DNA of 9,571 nt. It comes from Candidatus Wildermuthbacteria bacterium (GTDB taxonomy: Bacteria > Patescibacteriota > Minisyncoccia > Minisyncoccales > UBA10102). Of the stretch, positions 6,750 through 9,571 are shown in pieces. The notes under the pieces are model-generated. The model saw nothing but the letters and a program-made list of their open reading frames with translations. It made no database searches and was not told where the DNA came from. The DNA lies in assembly GCA_016177245.1 (NCBI GenBank), contig JACOVR010000010.1, positions 1 to 9,571 of the forward strand, read 5' to 3'. The position numbers and the translations under genes were made by a program. Every line of letters begins with the position of its first letter. Positions within the stretch are counted from its first letter, which is position 1.

Positions 6750-7706
6750 TTATTTATACAGCGAAGTGTCGGGATGAGCGGCTGCCCACGAAAACCAGAA
6801 CGCGCTAAAAGGATTTATTCTTTCCTCTCTCCCATCGGCCAACTTCTCAAACACCCGCACCACATCAAGCTTCTCATCATATCGTAGCACAAAGACAGTG
6901 CCGGCAAAGCTGTCTTCAATCTCGCCTTTTTCCTTCACCGCATCAGTCCAGTACGCTTTTGCTTCTCCGTCACGCACAATTCCGAATACAAAAGCATCGT
7001 TGGGTAAACGGATATCAGTCGGTTTTGCCAAGCTAAGCGCAAGATTCGTCGCAGAAAAATAGTCGCCGTAGGGGTTGCTGCCGTAAAATCTGACTGCCCC
7101 GGTGTCTCTTGAAAGAACCTGCCCCGCAGGAAACGCCTTCTTCCAATTGCCGTAGAGCATCTGATCTGAAGGGAACGCATGAAGCGTTGTTCCTGTCATC
7201 TCGCCCGCGATCGCCTGCCCCAGAATCTGAGACCACAAACTGTCGGTTTTCCTGTCGTACATCACAAGATTCGATTTCCAAAGCTTCCCGGAAGTTCCAA
7301 ACTCCACCCGCTCCCCTTTTACCAAAGGATCAAATATGAAACCGGTTAAACAAAGGGGGCAGTACGTTACCAAAATCCTCTCTCCTTCTGCCGTGTCGTT
7401 CAGAATCTCGTGCCACACAAGAATCTGATAGGGATAGAATCGATGCGTATTGCCTCTCGAAAACGCGATCCCCGGTTCATTATTACTAAGCCACTTATCT
7501 GCCTCTTGAATTGGAATGAACTTTGGATTGTCTATAGAAGGAATTCCGTCTTTGGGCGGACCTCCGCTTATAATTTCTTCCGGCGGAACGCTGTATTGGG
7601 TTGAGGTTTCGCTAAACATGGATTCGTTTGGAGTTCGTTTCTGAAGGAATACAAGTCCAACCACGCCCAACACCGCTACGATCAAAATAATTATTCCAAT
7701 CCTCAT
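6750..7706 (-). CDS. DUF3179 protein, membrane-anchored, function unknown
   Basis: 318 residues with an N-terminal transmembrane anchor at 3-21. DUF3179 hallmarks: SGGPPKDGIPSIDNPKF at 47-63, YPYQILVWHEILND at 91-104, TYCPLCLTG at 114-122 with Cys116 and Cys119, FGTSGKLWKSNLVMYDRKT at 136-154, SLWSQ at 156-160, and the C-terminal AFWFSWAAAHPDT at 302-314. The biochemical role of the family is not known to me. The conserved CPLC pair and the surrounding thioredoxin, glutaredoxin and CcdA genes suggest that it is a redox-active or metal-carrying extracytoplasmic protein served by them. Its ATG overlaps the glutaredoxin stop by ATGA, so translation is coupled. Confidence 0.9.
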   Translation of the reverse strand: MRIGIIILIVAVLGVVGLVFLQKRTPNESMFSETSTQYSVPPEEIISGGPPKDGIPSIDNPKFIPIQEADKWLSNNEPGIAFSRGNTHRFYPYQILVWHEILNDTAEGERILVTYCPLCLTGFIFDPLVKGERVEFGTSGKLWKSNLVMYDRKTDSLWSQILGQAIAGEMTGTTLHAFPSDQMLYGNWKKAFPAGQVLSRDTGAVRFYGSNPYGDYFSATNLALSLAKPTDIRLPNDAFVFGIVRDGEAKAYWTDAVKEKGEIEDSFAGTVFVLRYDEKLDVVRVFEKLADGREERINPFSAFWFSWAAAHPDTSLYK

Positions 7707-7939
7707 TTAATCCCGAGCAATTGGGAAAGTTTTGGCTTGTCGAAGCCCACGATCACGTTCCCATTGACATCAATCACCGGCACCGCAAGCATTCCCGACT
7801 TTTTCACCATTTCGTCTCGCGCGGCCGCGTCTTTCGCAACGTCTTTCTCTTCGTAGGCAACATTGTTCTCTGCAAAAAACGCTTTTGCCGCTTTGCAGTA
7901 TACGCACGTGGGAGTGGTGTAAATAGTTACTTTAGCCAT
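7703..7939 (-). CDS. Glutaredoxin-like/NrdH-like thiol protein
   Basis: Cytoplasmic 78-residue thioredoxin-fold protein. Seen: VTIYTTPTCVYCKAAKAFF at 4-22 with the redox pair Cys12/Cys15, the cis-proline strand SGMLAVPVIDVNG at 48-60 (Pro54), and GFDKPKL at 65-71. The CVYC motif and length fit the NrdH/YruB-like glutaredoxin group, which is often reduced by thioredoxin reductase instead of glutathione. A trxB lies at the other end of the window. No NrdE/F genes are in view, so a ribonucleotide reductase link is only possible. It follows arsR by 5 bases and lacks a Shine-Dalgarno site, consistent with coupling. Confidence 0.92.
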   Translation of the reverse strand: MAKVTIYTTPTCVYCKAAKAFFAENNVAYEEKDVAKDAAARDEMVKKSGMLAVPVIDVNGNVIVGFDKPKLSQLLGIK

Positions 7940-7944
7940 ATGAT

Positions 7945-8214
7945 TTATAGTATAATTCTCATGATGCTTTTTATCAACGGATCCTTCTTTCGCAATCCGT
8001 AACAGATCATTTTCCCCATTCGCTCTTTCTCTACCAGGCCGACCACTTCCATGATTTTAAGCTGGTATGACGTTGCGGGAACCGAAATTTTAAAGATTTT
8101 TGCAATGTCGGTAACGCAAAGATCCTTCTTTTGGGCAAGGAGTTGGAATATCTTCAGTCGCGTCTGGTCTCCCAGAGCTTCGAATACGAAAGGGATGCGT
8201 TCCTTAGGAATCAT
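7945..8214 (-). CDS. ArsR-family winged-helix repressor
   Basis: 89 residues, normal for the ArsR/SmtB family. ALGDQTRLKIFQLLAQK at 13-29 is the classic helix before the HTH. LCVTDIAKIFKISVPATSYQLKIMEVVGLV at 32-61 (written here as one region, positions 32-61) is the HTH and wing start. The usual ELCVC metal box is reduced to DLCVT, leaving Cys33 and Cys71 as the only cysteines. It is therefore more likely a thiol/redox or non-metal sensor than a standard arsenic sensor. As first gene of the operon, with an inverted repeat over its transcription start, it probably represses itself and the thiol genes behind it. Confidence 0.92.
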   Translation of the reverse strand: MIPKERIPFVFEALGDQTRLKIFQLLAQKKDLCVTDIAKIFKISVPATSYQLKIMEVVGLVEKERMGKMICYGLRKKDPLIKSIMRIIL

Positions 8215-8215
8215 A

Positions 8216-8270
8216 GTTAAACGTTTCTATAACTATTTAAACAATATCATACGCCATAACCCTTTGTCAA
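8216..8270 (-). promoter_or_regulatory. arsR operon promoter with overlapping operator-like inverted repeat
   Basis: On the minus strand a perfect -35 TTGACA (8265-8270), a 16-base spacer and GATATT (8243-8248) form a good sigma-70-type promoter. Directly after it, 8216-8242 is an imperfect inverted repeat with ends GTTTAAA and GTTTAAC and an internal perfect 8-mer AAACGTTT (8219-8226). It covers the expected start point and leader, a typical ArsR operator position. No Shine-Dalgarno site precedes the arsR ATG. Confidence 0.7.
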
Positions 8271-8286
8271 GAGCATGCCCGACGAC

Positions 8287-8315
8287 TAGACAAAAGAAAA
8301 ACTGAATGGTATAAA
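8287..8315 (+). promoter_or_regulatory. Promoter of the plus-strand hypothetical gene
   Basis: TAGACA (8287-8292), 17-base spacer, TATAAA (8310-8315). A strong ribosome site AAGGAGG (8333-8339) lies 5 bases before the ATG at 8345. The -35 is back to back with the arsR -35 on the other strand, 16 bases away. Confidence 0.75.
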
Positions 8316-8344
8316 CACGGCAGAGTACTTACAAGGAGGCAGCC

Positions 8345-8809
8345 ATGCTGGAAGAATTCTGGGTCGTAACCAAAACCTCAATCTATCATGTCGTCTCGAA
8401 GGGCCCCGATGGTCATCCGGCTGCCAGGAAAATCGCACTCCGGGGAATAAGCGAAATCCCCGTGGGAGACAAACTCGAGGGCGGAACGATGATCGGCATC
8501 TGCACGTTTCTTCTTGCTTTTATCGATGAGAAATACGGATGGCTTAGTCCGCTCACCGGATTCGAACGAGAACCGGGGGAGGTAAGCAAACAGTGGTGGG
8601 GAGAGCGAACCTCTCCCATTGTGGGTCTGTTTCTATCAGAAGACGAAGCACGCAAGTGCTTCGAAGAGAAAAACCTGCGGCCTCGCGATCCACGATGGAT
8701 CGAACAGACCAAGACAGTGGTGCAAGCCATTGGAAACGAACACCCAGCATTTGTAATCTCACAGACGAAAGGCCTAAGACTCTTCGAACCAGGCGAAATC
8801 AGCCCGTGA
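8345..8809 (+). CDS. Hypothetical protein, 154 residues
   Basis: I do not recognise the family. It has no signal peptide and no clear membrane segment. A moderately hydrophobic stretch at 47-60 is too short and mixed. It is Trp-rich (W6, W66, W84, W85, W118) with WVVTKTSIYHVVSKG at 6-20, SPLTGFEREPGEVSKQWWGE at 68-87 and a C-terminal HPAFVISQTKGLRLF. The predicted look is a soluble alpha/beta protein. It is the only gene on the plus strand, has the only strong Shine-Dalgarno site in the window, a consensus-like promoter and its own terminator, so it is a self-contained transcription unit. That isolation, and its different translation signal, would fit an acquired or accessory gene, but this is inference. 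Confidence 0.82.
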   Translation: MLEEFWVVTKTSIYHVVSKGPDGHPAARKIALRGISEIPVGDKLEGGTMIGICTFLLAFIDEKYGWLSPLTGFEREPGEVSKQWWGERTSPIVGLFLSEDEARKCFEEKNLRPRDPRWIEQTKTVVQAIGNEHPAFVISQTKGLRLFEPGEISP

Positions 8810-8827
8810 CCCACGGGCTTTTTCTTT
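8801..8827 (+). terminator. Intrinsic terminator overlapping the stop codon
   Basis: Perfect 8-bp stem AGCCCGTG / CACGGGCT (8801-8808 and 8812-8819) with a 3-base loop ACC, followed by TTTTTCTTT. The TGA stop of the hypothetical gene (8807-8809) lies inside the stem and loop, so a terminating ribosome would cover the hairpin. Confidence 0.85.
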
Positions 8828-8852
8828 GCGATTCCTTCCGAACTGTTAGAAG

Positions 8853-8888
8853 TGCTACAATATTACACCATGGTAGAATATTGTAGCA
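8853..8888. repeat. 36-bp palindrome with 12-bp perfect arms and outward extended -10 boxes
   Basis: Arms TGCTACAATATT (8853-8864) and AATATTGTAGCA (8877-8888) are perfect inverse copies. The 12-base centre holds ACCATGGT, itself a palindrome. Each arm carries TGCTACAAT, which reads as an extended -10 on its own strand, so the two promoters would face into the palindrome. Good -35 boxes were not found. On the plus strand an ATG (8870) lies 8 bases after the -10. Confidence 0.7.
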
Positions 8889-8948
8889 AAACTCAAACTA
8901 TTGCTGGAACAATAGAAAGTTCTTTAAGAAAACAAAACCGCCCCGCAC

Positions 8949-8980
8949 TCGAAATTTCGAAATATCGATATATCGAGGAG
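8949..8980. repeat. Four-unit 8-bp tandem repeat, TCGAWATW
   Basis: TCGA recurs with an exact 8-base period: TCGAAATT (8949), TCGAAATA (8957), TCGATATA (8965), TCGAGGAG (8973). The array also holds the perfect palindromes TCGAAATTTCGA (8949-8960) and ATATCGATAT (8962-8971). It lies in the 175-base gap between the terminator and the Cys-rich gene, where I see no convincing gene. Confidence 0.65.
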
Positions 8981-9001
8981 GACGGCCTTGTGTTGAAGCG
9001 G

Positions 9002-9166
9002 CTAGCAGCTGCAGTTTGCCTGGGCTTCGTTGCACGCCGAACACTTTGGCATGCAATGATCTGAACCGCAGGCATGGGTCGCGTCGTGTTCTGCTGACTC
9101 GACTCCGCACATGTCGCACTTATAGCCCGCGGTCGGCCCGCTGCACTTTGTGCATTTTTCTTCCAT
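9002..9166 (-). CDS. 54-residue Cys-rich metal-binding protein
   Basis: Ten cysteines in 54 residues (5, 8, 17, 20, 33, 38, 42, 45, 52, 54) plus His27, 31 and 37. The first part, CTKC...CDMC (5-20), forms a zinc-ribbon knuckle pair. The second, ESAEHDATHACGSDHCMPKC (23-42) with CSAC and a terminal CSC, resembles small proteins I recall from CPR genomes, without a known function. Likely a zinc (or iron) binding protein of the cytoplasm, because there is no signal peptide. Reading-frame integrity, the exact Cys spacing and a strong promoter support it. It lies downstream of atpC on the same strand but has its own promoter right at the atpC stop codon. The ATG has no ribosome site and starts about where the transcript should begin, so it is probably leaderless. 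Confidence 0.85.
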   Translation of the reverse strand: MEEKCTKCSGPTAGYKCDMCGVESAEHDATHACGSDHCMPKCSACNEAQANCSC

Positions 9167-9173
9167 ATAGTTT

Positions 9174-9201
9174 ATTGTATCCCTTCAAGCATATATGTCA
9201 A
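9174..9201 (-). promoter_or_regulatory. Promoter of the Cys-rich gene, giving a leaderless transcript
   Basis: Minus strand: TTGACA (9196-9201), 16-base spacer, TACAAT (9174-9179), then AAACTAT and the ATG at 9166. Only 7 bases separate the -10 from the start codon, so transcription should begin at or within a base or two of the ATG. The -35 abuts the atpC stop codon (9202-9204). Confidence 0.8.
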
Positions 9202-9447
9202 TTAAAAATTCACCAATGCAATCACAGTTTGGGAAGTTACCTCCACCACTCCCCCCGCAATGGGGATTTTTTGGCGCGATCCGTCTTCTTTTTCAATGAC
9301 CATGTCCCCTTCTTTCAGCGCAGAAACCAAGGGAGTGTGCTGGCCCAAAATCTGAATCTCGCCGTCTGCCGCAGGGGCGGTGAGGGCAACGGCTTTACCT
9401 TCAAAGATAGTCCTATCAAGAGAATAAACAGATAAAGGAAACGTCAT
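9202..9447 (-). CDS. atpC: F1-ATP synthase epsilon subunit, minimal form
   Basis: Part of the central stalk of F-type ATP synthase, at the cytoplasmic face. The 81 residues show the epsilon beta-sandwich: LSVYSLDRTIFEGKAVALTA at 5-24, ADGEIQILGQHTPLVSALKEG at 27-47 and IAGGVVEVTSQTVIALV at 63-79. The C-terminal two-helix domain of full-length epsilon (130-140 residues) is absent, as in some CPR and other minimal versions, so the ATPase-inhibiting helix function should be missing. The ATG at 9445-9447 has no Shine-Dalgarno site. The 124 bases upstream hold the inverted repeat and no atpD sequence, so any atpD lies beyond the window. Confidence 0.9.
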   Translation of the reverse strand: MTFPLSVYSLDRTIFEGKAVALTAPAADGEIQILGQHTPLVSALKEGDMVIEKEDGSRQKIPIAGGVVEVTSQTVIALVNF

Positions 9448-9457
9448 GGTGATAATC

Positions 9458-9571
9458 GCTACGAAATACGAAACAAGTACGAATATACGAAATATGATAA
9501 ATTGTTGCTATAGCAAGTAAATGTCATATAGTGGTTTTTCGTATATTCGTAAAAAATTCGTATTTCGTAGC
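9458..9571. repeat. Nested perfect inverted repeat of TACGAA units, at window edge
   Basis: Outer arms GCTACGAAATACGAA (9458-9472) and its exact inverse (9557-9571). Inner arms TACGAATATACGAAA (9478-9492) and its exact inverse (9537-9551). A 5-base spacer separates outer and inner arms on each side (ACAAG and AAAAA), so both pairs share one centre. The 44-base middle contains the palindrome TTGCTATAGCAA (9505-9516) and, on the plus strand, TTGCTA-N16-TATAGT, a possible promoter leading out of the window. The repeat ends exactly at the last base given. Confidence 0.85.

Noticed and set aside
7940..7960. TATACTATAAAT as an internal promoter before the glutaredoxin gene
   Set aside because: An AT-rich stretch within the arsR end with no fitting -35. 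Gene spacing of 5 bases favours cotranscription.
8413..8814. 133-codon minus-strand reading frame opposite the hypothetical gene
   Set aside because: The plus-strand frame has the promoter, ribosome site and terminator. The minus frame has none and is Ser/Pro/Arg-rich like a shadow.
8870..9064. Plus-strand reading frame starting in the palindrome
   Set aside because: Its second half is antisense to the Cys-rich gene, the first half crosses the TCGA tandem array, and no family is recognisable. Kept only as a possibility in the findings.

Overview
The window reads as bacterial DNA of the Candidate Phyla Radiation, most like Parcubacteria. This is inferred from gene content and style: a PaaX/Cas2-like winged-helix protein, an ASCH-domain protein, tiny Cys-rich proteins, a minimal AtpC, tightly overlapping genes, few Shine-Dalgarno sites and a likely leaderless mRNA. 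No search was run. Almost everything lies on the minus strand, so the list below goes from high to low coordinates, in the direction of transcription.

Region A (9571 to about 8827): a nested perfect inverted repeat fills the last 114 bases, followed by atpC (F1 epsilon, beta-sandwich domain only) and a 54-residue, 10-cysteine protein with its own strong promoter and almost no leader. The intergenic DNA beyond it holds a tandem 8-bp repeat and a 36-bp palindrome. Region B (8827 to 8215): a lone plus-strand hypothetical gene with its own promoter, strong ribosome site and a terminator that overlaps its stop codon. It is divergent from an arsR promoter/operator.

Region C (8214 to 2103): one very compact minus-strand gene string, nearly every junction overlapping or 1-5 bp apart: arsR, glutaredoxin-like, DUF3179 protein, TlpA-like thioredoxin, a 52-residue Cys protein, ccdA, glutamate/leucine-type dehydrogenase, zwf, gnd. 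The first part is a membrane thiol-redox module (CcdA could carry electrons to the extracytoplasmic TlpA-like protein). The second part makes reduced nucleotides.

Region D (2102 to 1): an ASCH-domain gene that looks broken by an internal deletion, a PaaX/Cas2-like regulator gene, then pgl and the start of trxB. Each of these three transcription units is preceded by a copy of the same ACGATCGT-centred palindrome. Together zwf, pgl and gnd give a complete oxidative pentose phosphate branch, next to thioredoxin reductase. The most interesting hypothesis is that the PaaX/Cas2-like protein autoregulates and controls pgl-trxB through these palindromes. An alternative is that the palindromes mark the edges of single-gene insertion cassettes placed between gnd and pgl.
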